Of a DNA stretch of 42,050 bases, positions 34,370 through 41,910 are shown piece by piece (within the stretch, counting starts at the first letter, position 1; each line of letters begins with the position of its first letter). Below the pieces are notes generated by a model that did not search any database, was not told where the DNA came from, and saw only the letters and a list, made by a program, of their open reading frames with translations. This stretch comes from Bacteroidaceae bacterium (GTDB taxonomy: Bacteria; Bacteroidota; Bacteroidia; Bacteroidales; Bacteroidaceae). The stretch covers positions 1 to 42,050 of the forward strand of contig JAFQEZ010000066.1 of NCBI GenBank assembly GCA_017398805.1. The letters run 5' to 3'. The position numbers and the translations under genes were made by a program.

Positions 34370-35353
34370 ATGAACAGGGATAGAAGGATAAGAAAAGAAG
34401 AACTCAAGATTGCCGTCCATGAGGCATATCTCAAGTTCAAGGATTGCAAGGAGGGACGCAATGCCAACTACATTCCATACCTTGCCAACATAGAAGACAA
34501 TCTGTTTGGAATTGCCGTATGCCTTCCCGACGGTGAGATAATGAGCGTGGGCGACTGCGGCTACATGTTCGGCATTGAATCAATTTCAAAAGTAGCTACA
34601 GCCCTTCTTGTACTCAAGGAGTACGGTTCCGGGACGCTGCTGGATATGATTGGCGCCGATGCCACCGGCATGCCGTTCAACTCGGTACTGGCAATTCTCC
34701 TTGAGAACGAACATCCTTCTACCCCTCTTGTCAATGCAGGAGCAATATCCGCCGTAAGCATGGTGCGCCCTGTGGGCAACAGCAACGGGAAGTGGGAGGC
34801 GATAAAGGAAAATATCGAAAAACTGTGTGGCAGCGAGGTTCGGCTCATCGACGAACTGTACAGGTCGGAAAGCGTCAGCAACCACAACAATCGCGCCATT
34901 GCATGGCTACTGAAGAGTTACAACCGCATATACGACGAGCCCGACATATCGCTCGACCTGTACACGCGCCAATGCTCTTTGGGTGTTACTGCAACACAGC
35001 TCTCAATTATGGCTGCCACCATCGCTTTCGGCGGATATAACCCAACAACCAAAGAACAGGTTTTCAAGAGTTCCTTGACAAGCAAGATAACTTCCCTAAT
35101 GGCAACAACAGGTTTCTATGAGCATACAGGCGACTGGATGTTCAGTTGCGGCCTGCCTGCCAAGTCCGGCGTGGGCGGTGGTATCATGGGTGTACTTCCC
35201 GGCATCTTCGGTATCGCCGCATTCTCGCCGCCAATTGACGAAGCCGGCAACTCCGTGCGAGCCCAGCGTGCTCTGCAATATATAATGGAACAGCTGAACC
35301 TGCATATATTCAGCGGAGAAAGAGCTCTCATCGTTGAGGACGAAAAGAATTAG
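34370..35353 (+). CDS. glsA: Glutaminase (serine-dependent beta-lactamase fold)
   Basis: A 327-aa glutaminase that frees ammonia and glutamate from glutamine. The Ser-x-x-Lys dyad is S71-I-S-K74 (GIESISKVATA), and VNAGAI, ESVSNHNNRA and the Gly-rich GLPAKSGVGGGIMGV block match the family. Coupled to gadB it would feed glutamate to the decarboxylase, and the ammonia it releases also buffers acid. The GadC antiporter that often completes this set is not in the window. The pair ends at the terminator 35369-35409. Confidence 0.96.
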   Translation: MNRDRRIRKEELKIAVHEAYLKFKDCKEGRNANYIPYLANIEDNLFGIAVCLPDGEIMSVGDCGYMFGIESISKVATALLVLKEYGSGTLLDMIGADATGMPFNSVLAILLENEHPSTPLVNAGAISAVSMVRPVGNSNGKWEAIKENIEKLCGSEVRLIDELYRSESVSNHNNRAIAWLLKSYNRIYDEPDISLDLYTRQCSLGVTATQLSIMAATIAFGGYNPTTKEQVFKSSLTSKITSLMATTGFYEHTGDWMFSCGLPAKSGVGGGIMGVLPGIFGIAAFSPPIDEAGNSVRAQRALQYIMEQLNLHIFSGERALIVEDEKN

Positions 35354-35368
35354 CCATATTATCTAAAC

Positions 35369-35409
35369 AATTATAGGGTGTACCTCTCCATCAGGTACAC
35401 CCTATAATT
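35369..35409. terminator. Bidirectional terminator between glsA and the converging gene
   Basis: A perfect 17-bp inverted repeat (35369-35385 and 35393-35409) with a 7-base loop sits between two converging genes. A/T-rich ends on both sides allow it to serve both strands. Confidence 0.85.
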
Positions 35410-35427
35410 GAATATTCATAATGGTAT

Positions 35428-36393
35428 TCACATTCTGAAAGTCCCCATCCTGAGCTGTTCCATAATTACCTTGCTGCTCTTGGCACCCACCAGAATCATA
35501 TTCTTGCCTATTTTATTGCACTCCAGGCGCGCAGTACCGTCGAAAAGCCAGATTCTGTTCTTCTTGTCGATGGTTATGAGGATTGCCTCCTTGCCATCAT
35601 AATCGGCAATTGAAATATCGGTGTAGGTAAAATCGTAGTGCTTGCCACCGAGAGCCACCTGAATATTACATTTGCTGTCGAGGCTTATGCGTGCAGTGTT
35701 GTCAGTAAGTTCATAATTATCCTTGCCTTTTACACGTGCACTCTTCTCGTAGTAGAAACTGTAGAGATATGTTGCCGAACGGTCGTAGACAGCCTGTATC
35801 GCATAGCCGCCTGTCCAGTTTCTATTATCCTTATCTTTGATTACAATGTCGTCATCAGTTGTCTTTGGAATGTACACAATGTTGTGTGTGCTTTCAAGGG
35901 TAAAATATCTATAATCTTCAGCGGTCTGCTTGAACTCCGCCCATACACCGCTCTTGAGCCTTGGGCGGTATTCGCGCCAGTTGAGGTTGTCGCGCACAAA
36001 ATAGCCGTCATACTCGTAGTGTTTCATACTGTGATTCCTGTAAGTGTAGTACAGGGCATCGACTTCGGGGCAAAGGAGGTGCACGTTCAAAGTGTTGTAC
36101 ACGACCTCCCAGTTGCCGTTCTTCTTGCGGTCGACATAAATCTTGTCATGTGAAATTTTGGGAACGGAAACATTGCATCGTTTGCTCTCGAGGTAGAAGA
36201 ATTTGTCATCCTCTTTGTACTGCTTGTACTCGTTCCAAGGTTCCACCTTGTCGGCAGGGCGGTACTCGGTCCACTCCTCACCGTTTTTTACAAAGTAACC
36301 GCCTTCGTAGGTAACAAGTGCTGTTGTTTGCGCCATGATCGACACCATGCCTGAAACAGCAAGCACCAGTGTCAGTAAAATTTTCTTTTTCAT
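35428..36393 (-). CDS. Secreted protein with an internal duplication, unknown function
   Basis: The protein is 321 aa from the ATG at 36393, with a signal peptide ending near SIMAQ; the frame is open to 36423. The mature protein begins with two copies of a ~70-residue unit: GYFVKNGEEWTEYRP followed by FFYLESKRCNVSVPK, and GYFVRDNLNWREYRP followed by YFTLESTHNIVYIPK. A less similar C-terminal third follows, with LWLF-like and beta-rich segments. No domain name is recognised. It lies alone, converging with glsA, and its upstream region is the repeat block at 36429-36745. Confidence 0.78.
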   Translation of the reverse strand: MKKKILLTLVLAVSGMVSIMAQTTALVTYEGGYFVKNGEEWTEYRPADKVEPWNEYKQYKEDDKFFYLESKRCNVSVPKISHDKIYVDRKKNGNWEVVYNTLNVHLLCPEVDALYYTYRNHSMKHYEYDGYFVRDNLNWREYRPRLKSGVWAEFKQTAEDYRYFTLESTHNIVYIPKTTDDDIVIKDKDNRNWTGGYAIQAVYDRSATYLYSFYYEKSARVKGKDNYELTDNTARISLDSKCNIQVALGGKHYDFTYTDISIADYDGKEAILITIDKKNRIWLFDGTARLECNKIGKNMILVGAKSSKVIMEQLRMGTFRM

Positions 36394-36428
36394 TGTTGTA
36401 TTGTTTTTTAGTTTGTTATTCAAGAGAA

Positions 36429-36490
36429 TGTCATCTCGACGAATGTAATTAGGAGAGATCCCTCGTCGCTTCGCTCTGTCGGGATGACAG
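36429..36490. repeat. REP-like palindromic element, copy A
   Basis: Terminal inverted repeat GTCATCTCGAC / GTCGGGATGAC (one mismatch, G-T paired in RNA). The right half is the same sequence as 38-90 in reverse complement. It is followed at once by the conserved link gtacgcgattattgta and heptamer array 1. Confidence 0.65.
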
Positions 36491-36506
36491 GTACGCGATT
36501 ATTGTA

Positions 36507-36572
36507 CTCTGTTATCTGTTATCTGTTATCTGTTATCTGTTCTCTGTTATCTGTACTCTATTCTCTGTACTC
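36507..36572. repeat. Heptamer tandem array 1
   Basis: Nine full 7-base units of the form (C/A)TCTGT(T/A), plus three bases, with single-base variants such as CTCTATT. Non-coding; it lies upstream of the 35428-36393 gene and downstream of the 36741-38306 gene. Confidence 0.85.
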
Positions 36573-36580
36573 GCCTTCTT

Positions 36581-36610
36581 GAGATCCTTCGCTGCGCTCC
36601 AGGATGACAG
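36581..36610. repeat. REP-like element, copy B (half)
   Basis: gagatccttcg ... aggatgacag repeats the right half of copy A with a few differences. From 36602 it is identical for 32 bases to 36482-36513, exactly 120 bases away, so element plus array arose by tandem duplication. Confidence 0.7.
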
Positions 36611-36626
36611 GTACGCGATTATTGTA

Positions 36627-36745
36627 CTCTGTTCTCTGTTCTCTGTTCTCTGTTATCTGTTATCTGTACTCTGTTCTCTGTCATCTGTACTCTGTTCTCT
36701 GTCATCTGTACTCTGTTCTCTGTACTCTGTACTCTGTTCTCTATT
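36627..36745. repeat. Heptamer tandem array 2
   Basis: Seventeen consecutive 7-base units (C/A)TCTGT(T/A/C). A 21-base higher-order unit (ATCTGTA-CTCTGTT-CTCTGT(C/A)) repeats three times from 36662 to 36724. The final unit, CTCTATT, includes the stop codon (36741-36743) of the minus-strand gene. Confidence 0.88.
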
Positions 36746-38306
36746 TCAATAACTTCCTTGCATACCCAAAATCTATATGCACGCCGTTTTTATGTGACTT
36801 GCCGGCAAAGAAGTATTCATCCTCGGTAAAGCGTATTCCGTATGACTTGTCGCTAAGGTCACTGTTTATTATAATATTGCACTTCTTTGCAAAATCCTTC
36901 TCGCCACCGAAGCAATATTCATTCACCGCCTTCTCAAAGCCGCTTACACCACCGATTATTATGCTCATATGGAAATGCTTCTCGGCAGGAGAGTCGTAGA
37001 GGCACATAAGTATGTCGCCTTCGCCCCATAACTGTACAAAACGCTTTCCATTGTTCTCGCTGTTTTGTGTCACTTCGAGCCCCTTTACCTTCACGCCCGG
37101 CTTGTGACGGAAAAAGTCGCCGAATTCCCTCAACATCTCATTGTACCCGTTTTCGTTTTGCGAGAAGCTGTAAAGCACTGCAGGCATGCCACCCTGATAC
37201 TCAACAGCTGCAAACTCTTTGTATTCGGGTGTGAGGCCGTCATCATACCATTTGTTTCGCGGATAATGCCTGATGACATACTGCTCTGCAATATCCTGCG
37301 GCGTTATTATGCACGAGATGATATCATTGAGACCAAATTTGTAACCGGCTGTAAAACTATGATAACTGTTTATCCAGTCGTATACGCCCTTTGCTGCGTA
37401 TGGTTTCTGTTTCCCCTTCAAGTGAGCAGGAACCTGGGGTATTGCCACATAGTACTCATCGCTGCCAGGTATTATCTCAATGAATGAAGGCACATCAAGT
37501 TCGGCAAGTTCCTTCTCAAGGTCATCGAGATTCTCTTTTGCTTCCTCCTTGAATGCTGCAATCTCCTCAGTCAGTTCTTCGCGTTCTTCTTCGCTTTCAG
37601 CCTTGGCAAGCCTGCTTTCAAGCAGTTCTGTATTGTCATTGAAAATCTTTCGTGCAAGCGCCATTATCGACTCACCGTCGGCACTCGGGCAATAAGGATT
37701 ATCGGGGTGCCTGCTAAGTGCATCCATATTTGTATGTACCCCGAAGTCCATTCCTCCGAACATATCAACATCAACAAAATCTTCAGTGGTCATCTCCATC
37801 ACCGAGCGCATCGCATCCTGCACTCTCTCCATAATATTCATGCTTGCATAAAGAATCATGACATCATCGCCGCTGTCTCTTACAAGCAACGTGTGACCTT
37901 CGCATACAAAAAGAGACTCTTGTTCTCCATCTTCGCGTTGGCATGCCATGAGCGGGATACCGAATATATCCTCCGACTCCTCATCATAATACTTTTCAAA
38001 TACGCCATTGATAAGGTTGTAACCGATATTGTCTTCAGACATTACTGATACGTAACGGAATGTTGTATCGGAAGTTTCAAAGCCGGTTACAGACATATTC
38101 TGTCCATTAACCTTTAAAACAAGAAGGTCCGAAGGATATTCAAGATATGTATCAGAGCCGGAATTTTCATTCACACAAGTCACATGCTCACCATTGAGAG
38201 CCTTGAGTTCAGCAATGAATTTCTGCAACTTATCCTGGTCTACGACCTGAGCATAGGCATTTGTGGCAAGCAAGAGTGCCATCATGATATATATTGTCTT
38301 TTTCAT
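36741..38306 (-). CDS. Secreted protein with a DUF4252-like N-terminal part
   Basis: A 521-aa protein with a signal peptide ending ATNAYAQ. Residues about 25-165 resemble the DUF4252-type protein encoded just upstream: the best match is GIPLMACQREDG...LVRDSGDDVMILY against MKLMALNREDG...VINDEGDELSVVF. A Glu/Lys-rich coiled coil (about 230-275) follows, then a 250-residue C-terminal part of unknown fold. It is the fourth gene of the sigma-led operon; 19 bases separate it from the 173-aa gene. Its 3' end coincides with heptamer array 2. Function unknown; it is probably a target of the ECF factor. Confidence 0.78.
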   Translation of the reverse strand: MKKTIYIMMALLLATNAYAQVVDQDKLQKFIAELKALNGEHVTCVNENSGSDTYLEYPSDLLVLKVNGQNMSVTGFETSDTTFRYVSVMSEDNIGYNLINGVFEKYYDEESEDIFGIPLMACQREDGEQESLFVCEGHTLLVRDSGDDVMILYASMNIMERVQDAMRSVMEMTTEDFVDVDMFGGMDFGVHTNMDALSRHPDNPYCPSADGESIMALARKIFNDNTELLESRLAKAESEEEREELTEEIAAFKEEAKENLDDLEKELAELDVPSFIEIIPGSDEYYVAIPQVPAHLKGKQKPYAAKGVYDWINSYHSFTAGYKFGLNDIISCIITPQDIAEQYVIRHYPRNKWYDDGLTPEYKEFAAVEYQGGMPAVLYSFSQNENGYNEMLREFGDFFRHKPGVKVKGLEVTQNSENNGKRFVQLWGEGDILMCLYDSPAEKHFHMSIIIGGVSGFEKAVNEYCFGGEKDFAKKCNIIINSDLSDKSYGIRFTEDEYFFAGKSHKNGVHIDFGYARKLLK

Positions 38307-38325
38307 AATACCATTCTATTATATT

Positions 38326-38847
38326 TCATAATCCGATTTCTATTCCATTCTCGCCTAGAGCCTTGAATGAATCGTAAGAAAGCCCGGCAATGAATACCAC
38401 AGATAATTCATCGCCCTCATCATTTATCACAAGAGTACTATTTGAATCGCCGTATATTGCGGTCATCATTCCATCCTCCCTGTTCAGCGCCATTAGCTTC
38501 ATACCCATTACACTCTCCTCTTCTTGCAGGAATGGGTTCATGGCCTTTAAAAGCAATGCGTAACCCTCGGGGCCATTGGCCGTAAATTGCCGCATGCTTC
38601 TTATTGATGTCAACTGCAAGGGGATATCATTCAACTCACCATCTGCCCCCAGCATATTGAACATCTGTCTGAACATACTTGACGAGATATAAGCGTAATC
38701 AATCTCACCGGACTTTATTTTTGCCACTTTCTTTATATACATCTCGGCCTCGCTTTTTCCATCATTTTGCGGTATATGCCCTGTGGCAAAGGCAGAACCG
38801 GCAAAAAGCACGAGTGCAAACAATGTTGTTAAAATATACCGTTTCAT
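38326..38847 (-). CDS. DUF4252-type secreted protein
   Basis: A 173-aa protein with a signal peptide ending GSAFA. The mature protein has the DUF4252 style: YAYISSSMFRQMFN near the start, a SIRSMRQFTA segment, then MKLMALNREDG and VINDEGDELSVVFIAGL. These proteins commonly follow ECF sigma and anti-sigma genes in Bacteroidales, and their role is unknown. It lies 7 bases after the anti-sigma-like gene, inside the operon. Confidence 0.78.
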   Translation of the reverse strand: MKRYILTTLFALVLFAGSAFATGHIPQNDGKSEAEMYIKKVAKIKSGEIDYAYISSSMFRQMFNMLGADGELNDIPLQLTSIRSMRQFTANGPEGYALLLKAMNPFLQEEESVMGMKLMALNREDGMMTAIYGDSNSTLVINDEGDELSVVFIAGLSYDSFKALGENGIEIGL

Positions 38848-38854
38848 AATTCTA

Positions 38855-39442
38855 TTATTGAATATTTATTTTTATCATATTTTTATACGGAGCAACAGCC
38901 TTGTTCAAAGTGTTCTCCATTTTTCGTGTATTTTCGCGCGTTGTATTTACAGCAAGCATCATATTTCCAAGTGCACCCTTGAAACACTCCATTGCATCCT
39001 CGGGATTGTCGAAAGTATCCTCCTCTTTCACTTCCGCGATAACCTGTGCAGGTTCACCCCCGTTTGTCACCTTCGGCTGTTCATCCTCATAAAGAGAGAA
39101 TCCGATTATTAGAAGTGCTGCTGCAGCAACGCTACGCCATACATAACGAGGAATTTTGAAAACACGCCTTTTATCGCCCTCTACTTCAACAGTCTCAGGA
39201 ACCATTAGTGTTTCATCTACAGCGAGAGAATCGAGCATCGTCTCAAGGCGCACATCGGCACCGGCCGGCAATGCAGTCTCCTCTTCCTCACCACAAAGAG
39301 CTATTATTGCTTCCTTGTCTTTACGGAGTTCTTCGGGAACATCATGCAGGCGAAGGTAGCCGCACAGTTCGCGCTCCTCCTCAATCGAGAGTTCTGCATT
39401 AAAGAACTTCTCAATCATTTTTTTAAGATCTTTATCTTCCAT
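38855..39442 (-). CDS. Putative anti-sigma factor, single-pass membrane protein
   Basis: The protein is 195 aa from the ATG at 39442, chosen because ggag lies 6 bases upstream. An ATG at 39454 overlaps the sigma stop by one base (TAATG) and is also possible. The N-terminal ~95 residues are charged and cytoplasmic (KMIEKFFNAELSIEEERELCGYLR, an opening typical of Bacteroidetes anti-sigma proteins). One membrane helix follows (near residues 105-120), then a periplasmic tail. It should hold the sigma factor inactive until a periplasmic signal. No standard zinc anti-sigma motif is present. Confidence 0.75.
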   Translation of the reverse strand: MEDKDLKKMIEKFFNAELSIEEERELCGYLRLHDVPEELRKDKEAIIALCGEEEETALPAGADVRLETMLDSLAVDETLMVPETVEVEGDKRRVFKIPRYVWRSVAAAALLIIGFSLYEDEQPKVTNGGEPAQVIAEVKEEDTFDNPEDAMECFKGALGNMMLAVNTTRENTRKMENTLNKAVAPYKNMIKINIQ

Positions 39443-39453
39443 ATAAAACTCCA

Positions 39454-39939
39454 TTATTGATTATCGTAAAACTCTCTGAATTTCTTTCGTACTCGCGAGA
39501 CTATCACCCTTATATTTACCTGTGAGAGTCCGGTAACGCTCTCAATCTCATCGAAACCACATCCGTTCATCCTCATCTGCATCACCCGTCGTTGCTGTTC
39601 CGGAAGAGCGGCCAGAAACTTTTCAAGACATTCACCGGCCTCACGTCTCTCAATATCAGGCGGAGAATCAACGACAATATTGTCGGCCTGCATTTCTCCG
39701 ATATCATCATGCGTCCTTATGACACGCCAGCGATCGATACATATGTTTCTCAGCAGTTTACGGCAATAAGCCTCGGTCGCAACAATATTTTTAAGTTCCT
39801 CCTTTCTTTCCCACAGACGCAGATAGAGATTCTGCACAGCATCCTCTGCCTCAAAGCTGTCGCAAAGCATACGGTATGCCTCGCGATAGAGCATCTTTTG
39901 CAGCGGCAAGAACCGCCTTTTGAATTCTGCGTGTGTCAT
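39454..39939 (-). CDS. ECF-type RNA polymerase sigma factor
   Basis: A 161-aa ECF sigma factor. Region 2 shows AEDAVQNLYLRLWERK and YCRKLLRNICIDRWR; region 4 shows LPEQQRRVMQMRMNGCGFDEI and LSQVNIRVIVSRVRKKFREF. It leads a four-gene operon with an anti-sigma-like protein and two DUF4252-like secreted proteins. An ECF-type promoter at 39997-40021 suggests it drives its own operon. Confidence 0.94.
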   Translation of the reverse strand: MTHAEFKRRFLPLQKMLYREAYRMLCDSFEAEDAVQNLYLRLWERKEELKNIVATEAYCRKLLRNICIDRWRVIRTHDDIGEMQADNIVVDSPPDIERREAGECLEKFLAALPEQQRRVMQMRMNGCGFDEIESVTGLSQVNIRVIVSRVRKKFREFYDNQ

Positions 39940-39996
39940 TTATCTCAATGTCTATGCCTCTCGGAAATGTCCGTTTTTAATCCTTTCCACCTATAA

Positions 39997-40021
39997 GACG
40001 AAGAATGTTCAAATTTGTTAC
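39997..40021 (-). promoter_or_regulatory. Putative ECF-type promoter of the second sigma operon
   Basis: On the minus strand: GTAAC (40017-40021), 16 bases, CGTC (39997-40000), followed by TTATA. The AAC / CGTC pair with 16-base spacing is the classical ECF promoter form. It lies about 58 bases upstream of the sigma start and resembles 2796-2820. Confidence 0.6.
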
Positions 40022-40056
40022 AGGCAAAATAAAAAAAAGAACTTAGAATCTGTTTC

Positions 40057-41892
40057 TTATTGTTTCATATCATTCAACAGTTCATTGATTTTATTCTTAA
40101 ACCTCTCAAGACTATTCTTGCCCCAGCCTTCAACGTCCATAACCACATTGCCATTTTCATCACAAAGGAAATAACGTGGTATGCCATTTATATTAGGGAT
40201 GGTATTCCAATCCTTGTCTGAAAGGCGATAATGATAACCAGGAATACCCATTATTGTATTGCTCCACTCCTGATAGGGACTACTGCCATTGGTTAGATAA
40301 ACAAACGCCACAGGTTTTCCCTCCATTTCTGCTTTATAATCTTTAATCTGACGTATTCCTGCTTTGCATGGGACACACCATGTCGCCCAACAATCAATAA
40401 GCAGAACCTTGCCTTTAAACTGTGATGAAATATAATCAATTACTGGACCTTGATAATTGTCGGGCACACTGCACACCTTTACGTTATCTATCTTTTCTGC
40501 TTGCATACGAGCCTTTTCATTACGTATGAAACTGTTATAGTTTCGAACCTTGTCCATAAATTGCGGAGCGACACTATCCCATTGTTCGGAATTGTCATCA
40601 AATGGCTCTGTACTGATTTGACGGCACATCTTCTGTGAGTATTCAAAATCGGACATCCAACGTGCCACAGGATTATCGGTCAAGCCGTTTGCAACAGCAT
40701 AAGGCAATATTCCGGCATCCCTTATAAGCCATAAGGCTGAGTTTGAGTTTTTGTCAAACAATTCTATATCTACTGAATGTGTATCTTTCAGCGTATACTC
40801 CTTAATCTTGATATTGTACACAGAATCGACATTGGAAACACGGGCTCTCTGCAAAGAGCGTTTAAGCCATTGCGGATATGAGATTATATTCCTAATGTAC
40901 TCTTTCTGCGCAAACAAAGAGGCCAGTTGTCTTTGCCTATTATTATAAACTTCGCTCTGCAGCAGTTTTTTCTTACGGACCTGCATGGTGTCCCATTGTA
41001 TTCTCACAAACTCCTCAAAAGATGTCTCCAAAACGGATTCATATCCTATGACCGTCTGCCAATCCATGTGTGTAAGGTCCCATAGGACTTGTGACAAATC
41101 CCCTACCGGACCATCAAAAACGACCTCTTTGCCCACTGTTTCATATCCTTCGAGCTTATACTTTTTTGCCATTGCAGCAGGTAAATCAACGGTAACCGTT
41201 GTACGGTAGCCAGGAAAGAACCAGAAGTCGCCACTTATATCTCCCGAAAAGACTGAATATACCGCATGATTATGTAAACCTTGTTTATAAAGAACAAAAT
41301 CACCATCTATACTGTCTTTCTCTATTTTCACTTCTTCAAGCCCGGTTATAGCATCTTGAGTTACGAAGATATAGGACTGTATTTCATCAGGAACGAACCC
41401 TATTATGTTACCTACAACATAAGCGGTATCGCCAACGGCTTCATATTCCGGCAGCGACTCACCGGCATGAAAATCGTCATATCTGTCTTGAACAAGCGAT
41501 ATATATCCTTTACCGTCAGTTCGTATTCCATACCACCCCTTATCAAAACCAACCAAATCAAATGTAACTGCCGATGCAGGTAATGCTCTGAAAACAAGCT
41601 TAACACTATCTTTATTTTCAGACACGAAAACATCTACACATGGAATTCTGTTGTTATCTGCAACAAGATATATCGAAGTTTCCAAATCGGGTAGTTTTCC
41701 AGGTTCTGTTACAGAGAAATGCAGTTCTGTACTCTTCTTGTCAATGCTTATTCTTTCAAGAAACATTCTGTTAGAAGCCGTAAAGGCAAATGCCGGACGC
41801 TGATATTCTTTAACTTTAGTATCCTTCTGCGTCTGTGCGTTCAGTGTAGCCATGACAACTGAAAACAGAACGAATAATAATGTCTTTCTCAT
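40057..41892 (-). CDS. Secreted TlpA-type thioredoxin-fold protein
   Basis: A 611-aa protein with a signal peptide ending LNAQ. Residues about 25-480 form a large region of unknown domain, beta-rich at first (three similar YLV/FV..D-type segments, possibly sandwich domains) and then helical. The last ~120 residues are a thioredoxin fold: LLIDCWATWCVPC with active-site C506 and C509 and the cis-Pro in NINGIPRYF (P572). Such proteins are periplasmic thiol-disulfide reductases in Bacteroidales. Downstream, a poly-T run (on the minus strand) after a weak hairpin near 40029-40055 may terminate it. An insertion sequence appears to start just upstream, probably within its promoter. Confidence 0.85.
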   Translation of the reverse strand: MRKTLLFVLFSVVMATLNAQTQKDTKVKEYQRPAFAFTASNRMFLERISIDKKSTELHFSVTEPGKLPDLETSIYLVADNNRIPCVDVFVSENKDSVKLVFRALPASAVTFDLVGFDKGWYGIRTDGKGYISLVQDRYDDFHAGESLPEYEAVGDTAYVVGNIIGFVPDEIQSYIFVTQDAITGLEEVKIEKDSIDGDFVLYKQGLHNHAVYSVFSGDISGDFWFFPGYRTTVTVDLPAAMAKKYKLEGYETVGKEVVFDGPVGDLSQVLWDLTHMDWQTVIGYESVLETSFEEFVRIQWDTMQVRKKKLLQSEVYNNRQRQLASLFAQKEYIRNIISYPQWLKRSLQRARVSNVDSVYNIKIKEYTLKDTHSVDIELFDKNSNSALWLIRDAGILPYAVANGLTDNPVARWMSDFEYSQKMCRQISTEPFDDNSEQWDSVAPQFMDKVRNYNSFIRNEKARMQAEKIDNVKVCSVPDNYQGPVIDYISSQFKGKVLLIDCWATWCVPCKAGIRQIKDYKAEMEGKPVAFVYLTNGSSPYQEWSNTIMGIPGYHYRLSDKDWNTIPNINGIPRYFLCDENGNVVMDVEGWGKNSLERFKNKINELLNDMKQ

Positions 41893-41910
41893 TGTATTTT
41901 GTTTATAACT

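Noticed and set aside
36507-36745. Possible CRISPR array
   Set aside because: The units are 7 bases, contiguous and without unique spacers. There are no cas genes in the window.
36604-36999. Plus-strand frame with repeated LYSVLC-like peptides
   Set aside because: It is the translation of the heptamer array, continuing antisense into the 521-aa gene, so it is not a real protein repeat.
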